Notes: a model not told the origin generated them from the letters alone. A stretch of 64,000 nt of DNA from Actinomycetota bacterium (GCA_013297625.1 JAAFHT010000003.1:1-64000); one strand, 5' to 3'; shown: positions 1-9,220, numbered from the stretch's first letter. A program made the numbers and translations.

Positions 1-814
1 GCGCGAGAGCCCAGGGTCCGATCGGCAGGTGCCCCATCGACAGCCCGCCAATGAGCGAGGCGATGGCCCAGATGCCGAACAAGATCCCGGCCTCTGTGCC
101 ACCCTCGCCGAACACCGCAACGACTCCGACCTCGATCGACGCCGCCGACCCGATGAGCAAGAAGCCGCACACGGTCGCCAAGAGCACGGCGCGGTTCTTG
201 AGCACGACGCCGATGCGCCGACGACTGAGCGGAATGCGCACCTTGCCGACCTCGGGGCTCGCGATAAACCACACGCCGCCACCCACGAGAAACACGCCGG
301 CAACCGCGATTGCCACGACGCTCGACACTTGCGTCGCGAGCAGCACGGTGATGAACGGCCCCATGATCCAGATGATCTCTTGCGCCGAGGCATCGAGCGA
401 GAAGAGCGGAGTGAGCTGCTTGCCGGTCACCATTTTCGGATAAATGGTGCGCACGGCCGGCTGAATGGGCGGCGTCGAGATGCCCACAACGAATCCCACG
501 ATCATGTATGCCCACAGCGGCATCAGGGCGAACGCGATGAGCCCGATGCCCGTGCTGCACACGATGAGCGTGATCGTGAGCACCGGGCGCATTCCCCAGC
601 GGCCCATCCACCGACTCGTGAGGGGGCCCGCTATGGCTTGGCCAACACTGGTCGCCGCGAGCACGAGCCCCGCCGCGCCGTACGAGTCGAAGATCTTCTC
701 GATGTGAATGAGAAAGGCGAGCGAGATCATGCCCGAGGGCAACCGAGCGGTCAGCTGCGCAGAAATAATGCGCGCCACGCCCGGCGTCTTCAGCAGGTCG
801 ATGTATCCACTCAC
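1..814 (-). CDS. MFS transporter (3' part truncated by window edge)
   Basis: Reverse strand from GTG at 814 reads MSGYIDLLKTPGVARIISAQLTARLPSGMISLAFLIHIEKIFDSYGAAGLVLAATSVGQAIAGPLTSRWMGRWG..., an MFS-type hydrophobic protein; the + strand ORFs listed here are antisense. Confidence 0.8.
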   Translation of the reverse strand, partial: MSGYIDLLKTPGVARIISAQLTARLPSGMISLAFLIHIEKIFDSYGAAGLVLAATSVGQAIAGPLTSRWMGRWGMRPVLTITLIVCSTGIGLIAFALMPLWAYMIVGFVVGISTPPIQPAVRTIYPKMVTGKQLTPLFSLDASAQEIIWIMGPFITVLLATQVSSVVAIAVAGVFLVGGGVWFIASPEVGKVRIPLSRRRIGVVLKNRAVLLATVCGFLLIGSAASIEVGVVAVFGEGGTEAGILFGIWAIASLIGGLSMGHLPIGPWALA

Positions 815-932
815 AAGGTCTTCAGCCTACGGCGTGCGCGTGACCCCGGCTGAGGCGCGGGTTTTGGCACGGATGCACCGCTCACGCGCACAATTCACGG
901 CGTTTTCGCGGCCTCTCACGGCGTGTCGGTGC

Positions 933-983
933 TTGCCCACAGGCTGTGCATAAGTCGCGCAACTTATGCACAGCTGTGGACGA
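933..983. promoter_or_regulatory. Cluster of four DnaA-box-like 9-mers
   Basis: TTGCCCACA (933-941,+), TTATGCACA (945-953,-), TTATGCACA (964-972,+), TCGTCCACA (975-983,-); each is one mismatch from TTATCCACA or TTGTCCACA. Inner pair forms a perfect 11-bp inverted repeat TGTGCATAAGT/ACTTATGCACA. Confidence 0.5.
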
Positions 984-988
984 CACGC

Positions 989-1036
989 CCACTACATCTT
1001 GGGTGTGAACTTTGTCAGACCCCCGATATATAGTGA
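989..1036. promoter_or_regulatory. Tandem NrdR boxes
   Basis: CCACTACATCTTGGGT (989-1004) and CCCCGATATATAGTGA (1021-1036) match acaCwAtATaTwGtgt; starts are 32 bp apart, the usual NrdR spacing; located upstream of nrdA. Confidence 0.8.
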
Positions 1037-1065
1037 TGAGACCGCGGCAGGGGAACACCGCGGTT

Positions 1066-1090
1066 AGCCCGGAATTCCGGGCTTTTTCTG
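1066..1090 (+). terminator. Terminator-like hairpin in the nrdA leader
   Basis: Perfect palindrome AGCCCGGAATTCCGGGCT followed by TTTTCTG, between the NrdR boxes and the nrdA start. Confidence 0.45.
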
Positions 1091-1159
1091 ACAATTCCGC
1101 GGCGTGAGCCGCACGCGAGAGACACGCGCCGACGAGGGCGCACGAGGGAGAGTGGGCAC

Positions 1160-3640
1160 GTGAGCATCACCGTTGTGAAGCGCGATGGAAGCCGTGAGCC
1201 GTACGACGCCAACAAGATCAACCTGGCGATCGAGCGCGCGGCCGAAGGTCTGCCTGACCAGGTCGCGTGGGTGACGCAAATCGCGAGCGAGCTCGAGCTC
1301 ACGCTCTTCGATGGCATCTCGACCCAGCAGCTTGACGAAGCCGTCATTCAGGTCGCGCTGCAGAACGTGAAAGACGACCCGGCGTTCGACGTTGTGGCAG
1401 CCCGTCTGCTGCTCAAGACCATCTACAAGCGCGTGCTCGGTGACTACGAGAACGAAGCCGAGCTGCGCGAGCTGCACCGCGCCCACTTCGCGGGCTACAT
1501 CCGCCAGGGTGTCGACGAAGTTCTTCTCGACTCGCGTTTTCCCGACCTGTTCGACCTCGACGCCCTCGCCGACGTACTCAACCCCGCGCACGACGAGTTG
1601 CTCAAGTACATCGGTGTCGTCACGCTCAACAACCGCTACGGCATCAAGGCGCGCAACGGCGAGCCGCTCGAAACGCCTCAATACTTCTGGATGCGCGTGG
1701 CCATGGGCCTGTCGCTCAACGAGGCCAATCCCACCAAGCACGCCATCGCCTTCTACGAGAAGATGTCGAAGCTCGAGTACCTCGCCGCGGGCTCGACGCT
1801 CGTCAACGCGGGCACGAGCTACCCCCAGCTCTCGAACTGCTTCGTCATGGAGATGCAAGACGACATCGAGCACATCGCCAAGAGCGTGCGCGACGTCATG
1901 TGGCTCACCAAGGGCACGGGCGGCATCGGCCTGGCCGTGACCAAGCTGCGCGCCCAGGGTTCGCCCATCCGTTCTAACAACACGACCTCGACCGGTCCGA
2001 TCCCCTTCATGCACACGATCGACTCGGTGCTGCGCGCCGTGAGCCGTGGTGGCAAGAAGTTCGGTGCCCTGTGCTTCTACATGGAGAACTGGCACATGGA
2101 CTTCCCCGAGTTCCTCGACCTGCGTCAGAACTCGGGTGACCCCTACCGCCGCACGCGCACCGCCAACACCGCGGTGTGGATCAGCGACGAGTTCATGAAG
2201 CGCGTGCAAAACGACGACGACTGGTACCTGTTCGACCCGCTCGAGGTGTCTGACCTCAACGAGCTCTACGGCAAAGAGTTCTCGAAGCGCTACGCCGAAT
2301 ACGTGGCCATGGCCGAGCGCGGCGAAATGCACATGTTTAAGAAGATGGGCGCGCGCGAGCAGTTCAAGCAGATTCTCATCTCGCTGCAGTCGACGAGCCA
2401 CCCGTGGCTGACGTGGAAAGACACGATCAACAACCGCGCCATCAACAACAACACGGGCACGATCCACCTCTCGAACCTCTGCACCGAGATCTGCCTTCCG
2501 CAAGACCGCGACAACATCTCGGTCTGCAACCTCGCTTCGATCAACCTCTCGCAGCACTTCATTGACGGCGCGAGCGGCCGAGCGGCCATCGACTGGGCGA
2601 AGATCGACGAGAGTGCTCGCCTGGCTGTGCGTCAGCTCGACAACCTCATCGACATCACGGTGTCGAGCGTTGACGAGGCCGACCACGCCAACCAGAACAA
2701 CCGGGCCATCGGCCTCGGCGTCATGGGCTTCACCGACATCGTCGAGCGCTTGGGCTACTCGTACGACTCGGAAGAGTCGTTCGACCTCATCGACGAGATC
2801 ATGGAGCACGTCTCGTACGCGGCCATCGACGAGTCGACCGAGCTGGCGAAAGAGCGTGGCTCGTACGCCAACTTCGAGGGCAGCCGCTGGTCGCAGGGCC
2901 TCGTGCCGCTCGACACGATCGACCTCACCGAGGCCGACCGGGGCATCGAGGTGCAGGTCAACCGCACCACGCGTCTCGACTGGGACGCCCTGCGCGTCAA
3001 GGTCAAGGGCGGAATGCGCAACGCGACGCTCATGGCCATCGCGCCCACGGCATCCATTGGTCTCGTCGCCGGAACCACGCCGGGCCTCGACCCGCAGTTC
3101 TCGCAGATCTTTAGCCGCTCGACGAGCTCGGGCAAGTTCCTCGAGGTCAACCGCAACCTCGTGAACGCGCTGCAGGTTCACGGTCTGTGGGAGCGCGTGC
3201 GCGAAGACATTCTGCGTAGCCAGGGTGACATTCAGGGCATCTCGGCGATTCCGGATGACATCAAGGCCACGTTCAAGACGAGCTTCCAGCTTTCGCCCTA
3301 CGCCTTCCTTGAGGTGGCGGCGCGTGCCCAGAAGTGGATCGACCAGGCGATCAGCCGCAACATGTACCTCGAGACGCGCGATGTCGACGAGATGATCGAC
3401 ATCTACTCGTCAGCGTGGAAGAAGGGCGTGAAGACGACCTACTACCTGCACATGAAGCCGCGCCACACGGCCGAGCAGTCGACCGTCAAGGTCAACAAGG
3501 CCGAGGCCATCAACGCTGACGCGAGCAGCGCCCCGAAGAAGGGCTTCGGCTCGGCGGTGTCGGCCGCTCCGGCGGAAACCGCAAGCGCAGCTCCGCGTAA
3601 AGGCTTCGGCTTCGGCGGCGCCGTGAAGGCGGGGGAGTGA
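1160..3640 (+). CDS. nrdA: Ribonucleoside-diphosphate reductase, alpha subunit
   Basis: 826 aa; N-terminal ATP-cone (ITVVKRDGSREPYDANKINLAIERA), RNR barrel motifs (NLCTEICLP, SVCNLASINLS, ATLMAIAPTASIG). No CxxC at its own C-terminus. Confidence 0.97.
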   Translation: MSITVVKRDGSREPYDANKINLAIERAAEGLPDQVAWVTQIASELELTLFDGISTQQLDEAVIQVALQNVKDDPAFDVVAARLLLKTIYKRVLGDYENEAELRELHRAHFAGYIRQGVDEVLLDSRFPDLFDLDALADVLNPAHDELLKYIGVVTLNNRYGIKARNGEPLETPQYFWMRVAMGLSLNEANPTKHAIAFYEKMSKLEYLAAGSTLVNAGTSYPQLSNCFVMEMQDDIEHIAKSVRDVMWLTKGTGGIGLAVTKLRAQGSPIRSNNTTSTGPIPFMHTIDSVLRAVSRGGKKFGALCFYMENWHMDFPEFLDLRQNSGDPYRRTRTANTAVWISDEFMKRVQNDDDWYLFDPLEVSDLNELYGKEFSKRYAEYVAMAERGEMHMFKKMGAREQFKQILISLQSTSHPWLTWKDTINNRAINNNTGTIHLSNLCTEICLPQDRDNISVCNLASINLSQHFIDGASGRAAIDWAKIDESARLAVRQLDNLIDITVSSVDEADHANQNNRAIGLGVMGFTDIVERLGYSYDSEESFDLIDEIMEHVSYAAIDESTELAKERGSYANFEGSRWSQGLVPLDTIDLTEADRGIEVQVNRTTRLDWDALRVKVKGGMRNATLMAIAPTASIGLVAGTTPGLDPQFSQIFSRSTSSGKFLEVNRNLVNALQVHGLWERVREDILRSQGDIQGISAIPDDIKATFKTSFQLSPYAFLEVAARAQKWIDQAISRNMYLETRDVDEMIDIYSSAWKKGVKTTYYLHMKPRHTAEQSTVKVNKAEAINADASSAPKKGFGSAVSAAPAETASAAPRKGFGFGGAVKAGE

Positions 3641-3645
3641 TACTG

Positions 3646-3753
3646 ATGAACCCCACCGCAACCCAGTCCAGCACCACTAGCTACACCGCTCCGTTCACCT
3701 ACGAGGTTCCGATCGACCCGATGGACGAGCTGCAGTGCGAGAGCTGCCAATAG
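3646..3753 (+). CDS. 35-aa ORF resembling the detached C-terminal redox tail of class I RNR alpha
   Basis: MNPTATQSSTTSYTAPFTYEVPIDPMDELQCESCQ*; GGGGGAG upstream of ATG; CxxC near the C-terminus; -1 frame relative to nrdA. Not in the ORF track (too short). Confidence 0.75.
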   Translation: MNPTATQSSTTSYTAPFTYEVPIDPMDELQCESCQ

Positions 3754-3823
3754 GCAGCGCTCGCACCATCCACCCCACACACCTCTCAATCCCGCACCAC
3801 ACATCAGAAAGCGCGAAACGATC

Positions 3824-4807
3824 ATGGGAATCCTCGGAACCGGAATCCAAGAGGGCCTGCTGCTGAAGCCGGTCACGTACAAGTGGGCTATGGACCTTTA
3901 CGACCAGGCTGTTGCCAACACCTGGTTCCCCAACGAGATTCAGCTCGGTGAAGACATCGCCGACTTCAAGAAGATGAGCGACGAAGAGCGTCACGCCATC
4001 ACCTTCTTGATGTCGTACTTCAACCCCAACGAGCTGCTCGTCAACAAGGCCCTCGCGTTCGGTGTTTACCCCTACGTCAAGGCTCCCGAGGCGCACCTCT
4101 ACCTCGCGAAGCAAATGTGGGAAGAAGCGAACCACTGCATGAGCTTCGAGTACGTGCTCGAGACCTTCCCGATCGACCGCGCTGCTGCGTACGACAGCCA
4201 CGTCGACGTGCCGTCGATGGCGCGCAAAGAAGAGTTCGAGGTCAAGTTCATTCGTCGCATGACGGAAGACACGCTCGACATCACGACGACCGAGGGCAAG
4301 CAAGACTTCATCCGCAACCTCGTGGCCTACAACGTGATTCTCGAGGGCATCTGGTTCTACTCGGGCTTCATGGTCGCGCTGTCGTTCCGTCAGCGCAACC
4401 TGCTGCGCAACTTCGGTTCGCTCGTCGACTGGATCGTGCGCGACGAGAGCCTGCACCTCAAGTTCGGCATCAACCTGATTCTCACGGTGCTCGAAGAGAA
4501 CCCCGACTTGCAGACGCCCGAGTTCGCGGCCGAGATTCGCCAGATGATTCTCGACGCCGTTGAGATGGAAGAGGCGTACAACCACGACCTGCTCCCCAAC
4601 GGCATCTTGGGTCTCAACGCCAACTACATCAACCAGTACGTCAAGTACTTGGCCGACCGTCGCCTCGAAGAGCTCGGCTTCGAGCCCGAGTACAACGTGT
4701 CGAACCCGGCGAAGTGGATGGCAACGGCGAACGACACCCTGCAGCTCGTCAACTTCTTCGAGTCGACGAACACCTCGTACGAGGTCAACGCCAAGACCTC
4801 GGCCTAG
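3824..4807 (+). CDS. nrdB: Ribonucleoside-diphosphate reductase, beta subunit
   Basis: 327 aa; motifs WEEANHCMSFEYVLE, RDESLHLKFG, EMEEAYNHDLLP. Confidence 0.96.
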   Translation: MGILGTGIQEGLLLKPVTYKWAMDLYDQAVANTWFPNEIQLGEDIADFKKMSDEERHAITFLMSYFNPNELLVNKALAFGVYPYVKAPEAHLYLAKQMWEEANHCMSFEYVLETFPIDRAAAYDSHVDVPSMARKEEFEVKFIRRMTEDTLDITTTEGKQDFIRNLVAYNVILEGIWFYSGFMVALSFRQRNLLRNFGSLVDWIVRDESLHLKFGINLILTVLEENPDLQTPEFAAEIRQMILDAVEMEEAYNHDLLPNGILGLNANYINQYVKYLADRRLEELGFEPEYNVSNPAKWMATANDTLQLVNFFESTNTSYEVNAKTSA

Positions 4808-4851
4808 CTCCGGCGGCAACGCCCTTTCCCGCCCCCCAAAGACCGCGGCCC

Positions 4852-6636
4852 GTGTCCTACGCAGATCTGCTCTTCATCGGAGGAGTCGTCTACGTGGGGC
4901 CGGGCCGCGGCTCTGTTTCTGGCGGTTTTGCTGCGCCGGCGCGCCTCGAGGTCGCGGTCGTCGACGGCCGCATCGCGGCGGTGGATGCTGACCTCAGTGC
5001 GTGGCGCGGCCCCGACACCGAGGTGGTCGATTTGGCGGGCGGGATGCTGCACGCGGGTTTCGTCGACGCCCACATCCACCCCATCCAGGGCGGACTCGAG
5101 CGGCTCGGCTGCGATCTGAGCGCGGGCTCCTCGGCTGAAGACTCCGCGCGGCTCATCACGGAGTACGCCCAGCTCAATCCTCCGCGCGGCTGCGACGCCT
5201 CGCGCGCCTGGATCACGGGCGGCGGCTGGGCGATGAGTGCCTTCGCGGGCGGCACGCCGAGTGCCGCGCAGCTCGATGCGATCGAGCCAATCCGCCCTGT
5301 CTTTCTCTACAACCGCGACCACCACGGTGCGTGGGCCAACTCGGCCGCGCTCGCGCTCGCGGGCATCACCGCCGACACCCCCGACCCCGCCGACGGCCGC
5401 ATCGAGCGGCTGCCCGACGGCAGTCCGCAGGGCACGCTGCACGAGGGTGCTGCCTCCCTCGTCGCCGCGGTCGCGCCGGCAGCGACGCCCGACGACGAGT
5501 TCGCCGCCCTGCTCGAAGCGCAGCGCTACGCCCACAGCTTCGGCGTCACGGCCTGGCAAGACGCCATCGTGGGCGACTACTTCGGCGCGAGCGACACCGC
5601 GCTCGTCTACCGCCGCGCGCTCGCGGAGGGGCGATTGACCGTCGACGTCGTCGGCGCGTTGTGGTGGGATCGCGCTCGCGGTGTCGAGCAAGTGCCCGAG
5701 CTCGTCGCGCGCCGCGAGGCGCATGCGGCCGAACTCGGGCCCGCCTCCCGCTTCCGGCTCAGTGCCGTCAAGATCATGGCCGACGGGGTCGTCGAGAACG
5801 GCACGGCGGCGATGCTCGAGCCGTACCTGGTTCTCGATGGTGCGGCGCCGAGCGAGCATCCGACGGGCATTGCATTCGTCGGCGGGCAGGCGCTCACCGA
5901 CGCGATCGTCGCCCTCGACGCGGCTGGATTCAGCGCTCACGTGCACGTCATCGGCGACCGCGCTGTGCGTGACGCGCTCAACGCCTTCGAGGCGGCTGCG
6001 GCGATAAACGCGTGGTCAGAGCGCCCGTCGACGGATGTCCGCCGTCACCACCTCGCGCACCTCCAGTTCGTGCATCCCGACGACGTCGCGCGCTTCGCCG
6101 CCCTCGGGGTGACCGCCAACATGCAGGCGCTGTGGGCGTGCAACGAGCCCCAGATGCGCGAGCTCACGGTGCCGCTCGTCGGCCCCGAGCGCGCGGAGAC
6201 GCAGTACCCCTTCGCGAGCATCCTGCGCGTGGGCGCCGGTGCGGGCGCCGGTGCCGGCGACGACGCCACGGCGACGGATGCGCGCCCGCGCCTGTGCGCC
6301 GGCAGCGACTGGCCCGTCTCGACCCCCGACCCCTGGCAGGCCATCCACGTCGCGGTCAACCGCACGCTGCCCGCCGACGACCCCGAGTACGACTCCGAAC
6401 CCCTGCTCGCGCACGAAGCGCTGACCCTCGCCGAGGCGCTCGACGCCTACACCGCGGGCTCGGCGTTCATCAACGGGCGCGGGCCGGGCGACGCGCACGT
6501 CACGGGCGTCATCGAGGTCGGGGCAGTCGCTGACCTCGCGGCGACCGACCGCGACCCGTTCGCGGGGCCGGCGGAGAGCATCCACGCGACGAAGAATGTC
6601 GGCACGTGGGTGGCCGGCCGTCGCGTCTTCGGCTGA
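4852..6636 (+). CDS. Amidohydrolase family protein (YtcJ-like metal-dependent hydrolase)
   Basis: GTG start VSYADLLFIGGVVYVGPG; FVDAHIHPIQGG, GGGWAMSAF, HVHVIGDRAVRDALNAFE, CAGSDWPVSTPDPW. Confidence 0.88.
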   Translation: MSYADLLFIGGVVYVGPGRGSVSGGFAAPARLEVAVVDGRIAAVDADLSAWRGPDTEVVDLAGGMLHAGFVDAHIHPIQGGLERLGCDLSAGSSAEDSARLITEYAQLNPPRGCDASRAWITGGGWAMSAFAGGTPSAAQLDAIEPIRPVFLYNRDHHGAWANSAALALAGITADTPDPADGRIERLPDGSPQGTLHEGAASLVAAVAPAATPDDEFAALLEAQRYAHSFGVTAWQDAIVGDYFGASDTALVYRRALAEGRLTVDVVGALWWDRARGVEQVPELVARREAHAAELGPASRFRLSAVKIMADGVVENGTAAMLEPYLVLDGAAPSEHPTGIAFVGGQALTDAIVALDAAGFSAHVHVIGDRAVRDALNAFEAAAAINAWSERPSTDVRRHHLAHLQFVHPDDVARFAALGVTANMQALWACNEPQMRELTVPLVGPERAETQYPFASILRVGAGAGAGAGDDATATDARPRLCAGSDWPVSTPDPWQAIHVAVNRTLPADDPEYDSEPLLAHEALTLAEALDAYTAGSAFINGRGPGDAHVTGVIEVGAVADLAATDRDPFAGPAESIHATKNVGTWVAGRRVFG

Positions 6637-6668
6637 GCTGGAAACGTCGAGAACTCCTCCACGCCAAA

Positions 6669-6685
6669 GTGCTACCGTGTAGCAC
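6669..6685. promoter_or_regulatory. Operator-like palindrome upstream of antitoxin
   Basis: GTGCTAC-CGT-GTAGCAC, perfect 7-bp arms, ending directly against the ATG at 6686. Confidence 0.6.
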
Positions 6686-6982
6686 ATGGAACGGATCGGG
6701 GTGCGCGAGCTGCGGCAGAACGCGAGCAAGTACCTTGACCGCGTGAAGCAGGGCGAGTCGATCGAGGTCACCGAGCGCGGGGTTCCTATCGCGGTCCTCG
6801 GTCCCGTGCCGACGGAAAAGAAGTCGCGCGTGCAAGAACTGATTGACCAAGGGCTCATGACGCCGGGGCGCGGTGACGTCGCGGCGTGGCTTGCCGCGAA
6901 TCCCCCCATTGCGATCAAGCCGGATTACAGCGGCCCCTCGATCGCAGACATTCTCGATGAGCAGCGCGGGGAACGGCTCTAG
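6686..6982 (+). CDS. Type II toxin-antitoxin antitoxin, Phd/YefM-like
   Basis: MERIGVRELRQNASKYLDRVKQGESIEVTERGVPIAVLGP; directly abuts a PIN toxin ORF. Confidence 0.9.
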   Translation: MERIGVRELRQNASKYLDRVKQGESIEVTERGVPIAVLGPVPTEKKSRVQELIDQGLMTPGRGDVAAWLAANPPIAIKPDYSGPSIADILDEQRGERL

Positions 6983-7405
6983 GTGCTCTATCTCGAAACC
7001 TCCGCCGTGGTGAAGTTGCTGCTACTTGAGAAGGAATCCATGGCGCTGCGGGCCTACATCGGCGATCGGGGCTGGGCATCCAGTGCCCTCCTCCGAACCG
7101 AGTTGCCTCGCGCCCTCGTTCGAGTCGAACCCTCCCTCGTGCCGCGAGCGATCGACTTGCTCGCGCAGGTCAGCCTGCTGGTCATCGACAACCACGTGCT
7201 CGACACGGCAGCGCGGCTGTCGCCGCCATCATTGCGCAGCCTCGACGCGATTCACCTCGCCAGCGCACTGGAGCTTCGCGACGAGCTGACCGCGTTCGTC
7301 GCGTACGACGATCGTCTGCTGGCCGCGGCATCGGCGCTGGGGATGCCGATCGCATCGCCCTTTCCCGAGGCCGGGGCGCCAGATCTCGACGTTTCCTCTC
7401 GATAG
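6983..7405 (+). CDS. PIN-domain toxin, VapC family
   Basis: MLYLETSAVVKLLLLEKES ... LRSLDAIHLASALEL ... FVAYDDRLLAAA; PIN acidic residues present. Confidence 0.9.
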   Translation: MLYLETSAVVKLLLLEKESMALRAYIGDRGWASSALLRTELPRALVRVEPSLVPRAIDLLAQVSLLVIDNHVLDTAARLSPPSLRSLDAIHLASALELRDELTAFVAYDDRLLAAASALGMPIASPFPEAGAPDLDVSSR

Positions 7406-7431
7406 ACGCCTTGCTCGGGTATCCTCCCCGC

Positions 7432-8084
7432 ATGACGAATTGGTCCCTCCGCGCCGCGGCAACTCTTGCCTCCGCAGTCGCCGTCGCTGCCGTGGTGACC
7501 GGCTGTTCTAGCGCGGGCCCAGCCCTGCCGCCACCCCCCCGCAACTGTCTGAGCAAGAGACGAGTGCGGCGTATGCCGAGCTGCTTGAGCAGTCGTGGCA
7601 GGGAGTTGGATCTCAGTTTCCGGATGCTGTGCGCCCCGATGTCGACCTCGTGCGCTTCATCGATCCGTCGGAGTGGGCCGAGGTCATGGTCGAGTGCCTC
7701 GTCGATCAGGGCGTCGACGCCAAGGTCAGCAATGACGGTCAGGGTGGTTTCGAGAGCCAAGGGGTCGTCGGCCAAGAGATGTCGATGGAAATCGCCCGTT
7801 ATGTCTGCGACGCGAAGTACCCCATGGACCCGACCCTGACACAACCTCCGACCGACGCCGAGCTCGACTATCTCTACGACTACTTTGTCGACGTGCTCAA
7901 CCCCTGCCTTGAGCGCGAGGGGATCGACGTCATTGAGCCTCCCTCTCGCCAGGCGTTCAAGGATTCCCTGCGGAGCCCCGATTCCTGGTCGCCGTACCTG
8001 GCCGTCGACATTCGCGGCCAAGACGAGTGGACACGTTTGAATCGAACCTGCCCACAGAGTCCGCCGGGCTTTCGCGGGTCATGA
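7432..8084 (+). pseudogene. Lipoprotein with frameshift at a C7 tract (or slippage/sequencing indel)
   Basis: Lipobox signal MTNWSLRAAATLASAVAVAAVVTGCSS in one frame up to CCACCCCCCCGCAACTG (7531-7547); continuation QLSEQETSAAYAELLEQSWQGVGSQFPDAVRPDVDLVRFIDPSEWAEVMVECLVDQG... in another. One extra C restores one frame. Confidence 0.75.
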
Positions 8085-8104
8085 CGCCACGGGTGGACCG
8101 TGTT

Positions 8105-9220
8105 TCATGGGACTCGAAGCTCCGTCAGCGGGTCACGTCGAGCAGCGGCCAGCGCCGGGATCACCGCGGCGATCGCCCCCACGGCGACCGCGAGCAGTGC
8201 GACGGCCGCGAAGAAGTCGAGCCCCGGTAGGGGGTCGCCGGTGGCGGCGAGGCCGATGGCGGCGGCCGCGCATCCGATGATCGCTCCTATCGCGCTGAGC
8301 ACCGCCACTTGCGTCAGCAAGAGCCCGACGATGAGGCCTTGGGATGCGCCAAGGGCGCGGCGGCGTCCGAAATCTTTGCGACGTAGCATCACGAGGCCGT
8401 AGAGGATCGCCGCGACGAGCACGGCAGTGAGCGCGAAGATGATGATGACGAGGTTGCGGCCGAAGCTGCCAAGTTGGCCCTCGATGAGTCCGCGCAGGGT
8501 CGCGAGGCTCTCGCTCGTCGAGATCGTGACGGTCGTGACGTCGTCGATGGCGAGCACAGACTGCACGGCGCGCGAGACGGGCGCGACGAGGTCGGGACGC
8601 TCGGCGATGACGACGAGCACGCTGACTGGGCCTGGGGTCTCCGGAGTCTGCGGGATCATGACGAGCGGCTCGAGAAACTGCAGGTAATCGGGCACATCGA
8701 AACGCCCCATGATCGCGTACTCACCCCCGCTGACCGCGGTGACACCGCCGACCGCGTCGGGCATGCCGAGCGCGTCGAGAGCGGCGGCGGATGCCCAAGC
8801 CGACCGATTCTCGATCGCCGAGGTCGCCGGTATGCCGATCGAGGTGAGGTCGGCCGCCCATACGGTGCGCACGGGCACGCGGGTGGCGTCGTCGAACGCC
8901 GCGTTCTGCACGTCGGTGGCGGCGCCGAACGCTCCGGCCCATTCGATGCCGTCGAGGCTTGCGAGGCGGTCGAGCACGGTGGCGTCGAGGCCCGAGGCGG
9001 GTTCGGCGCGCACGATGATCGAACGGGTGCCGGCCGAGTCGATCGAGCTGATGACAGACTGCTCGGCCCCGACCGTGCGGCCGGTGGTGAGGAGCACGGT
9101 TGCGCACATGCCCGCAACCATGATGATGGTCACGATCGAGGCGACGGGTTGCGCCCATGAGGTGGCGAGCGCCTCGCGCACGACGGCCAGCCACCGCGCC
9201 GTGCGCAGCTGGCCGGTCAC
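8105..9220 (-). CDS. ABC transporter permease (FtsX/MacB-like)
   Basis: 371 aa with N-terminal TM, extracellular domain, then three TM helices; VMLRRKDFGRRRALGASQGLI motif. Confidence 0.88.
   Translation of the reverse strand: MTGQLRTARWLAVVREALATSWAQPVASIVTIIMVAGMCATVLLTTGRTVGAEQSVISSIDSAGTRSIIVRAEPASGLDATVLDRLASLDGIEWAGAFGAATDVQNAAFDDATRVPVRTVWAADLTSIGIPATSAIENRSAWASAAALDALGMPDAVGGVTAVSGGEYAIMGRFDVPDYLQFLEPLVMIPQTPETPGPVSVLVVIAERPDLVAPVSRAVQSVLAIDDVTTVTISTSESLATLRGLIEGQLGSFGRNLVIIIFALTAVLVAAILYGLVMLRRKDFGRRRALGASQGLIVGLLLTQVAVLSAIGAIIGCAAAAIGLAATGDPLPGLDFFAAVALLAVAVGAIAAVIPALAAARRDPLTELRVP

Noticed and set aside
29-853. 274-aa + strand ORF at the window start
   Set aside because: His/Arg/Asp-rich antisense of an MFS gene on the minus strand.
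1064-3181. 705-aa ORF antisense to nrdA
   Set aside because: Arg/Val/Glu/Asp/His-rich low-information translation typical of the mirror frame of a high-GC gene; nrdA on + is unambiguous.
6231-6262. GGCGCCGGTGCGGGCGCCGGTGCC repeat inside the amidohydrolase
   Set aside because: Simple Gly/Ala codon repeat (GAGAGAGAG) in a surface loop; common in high-GC genes.
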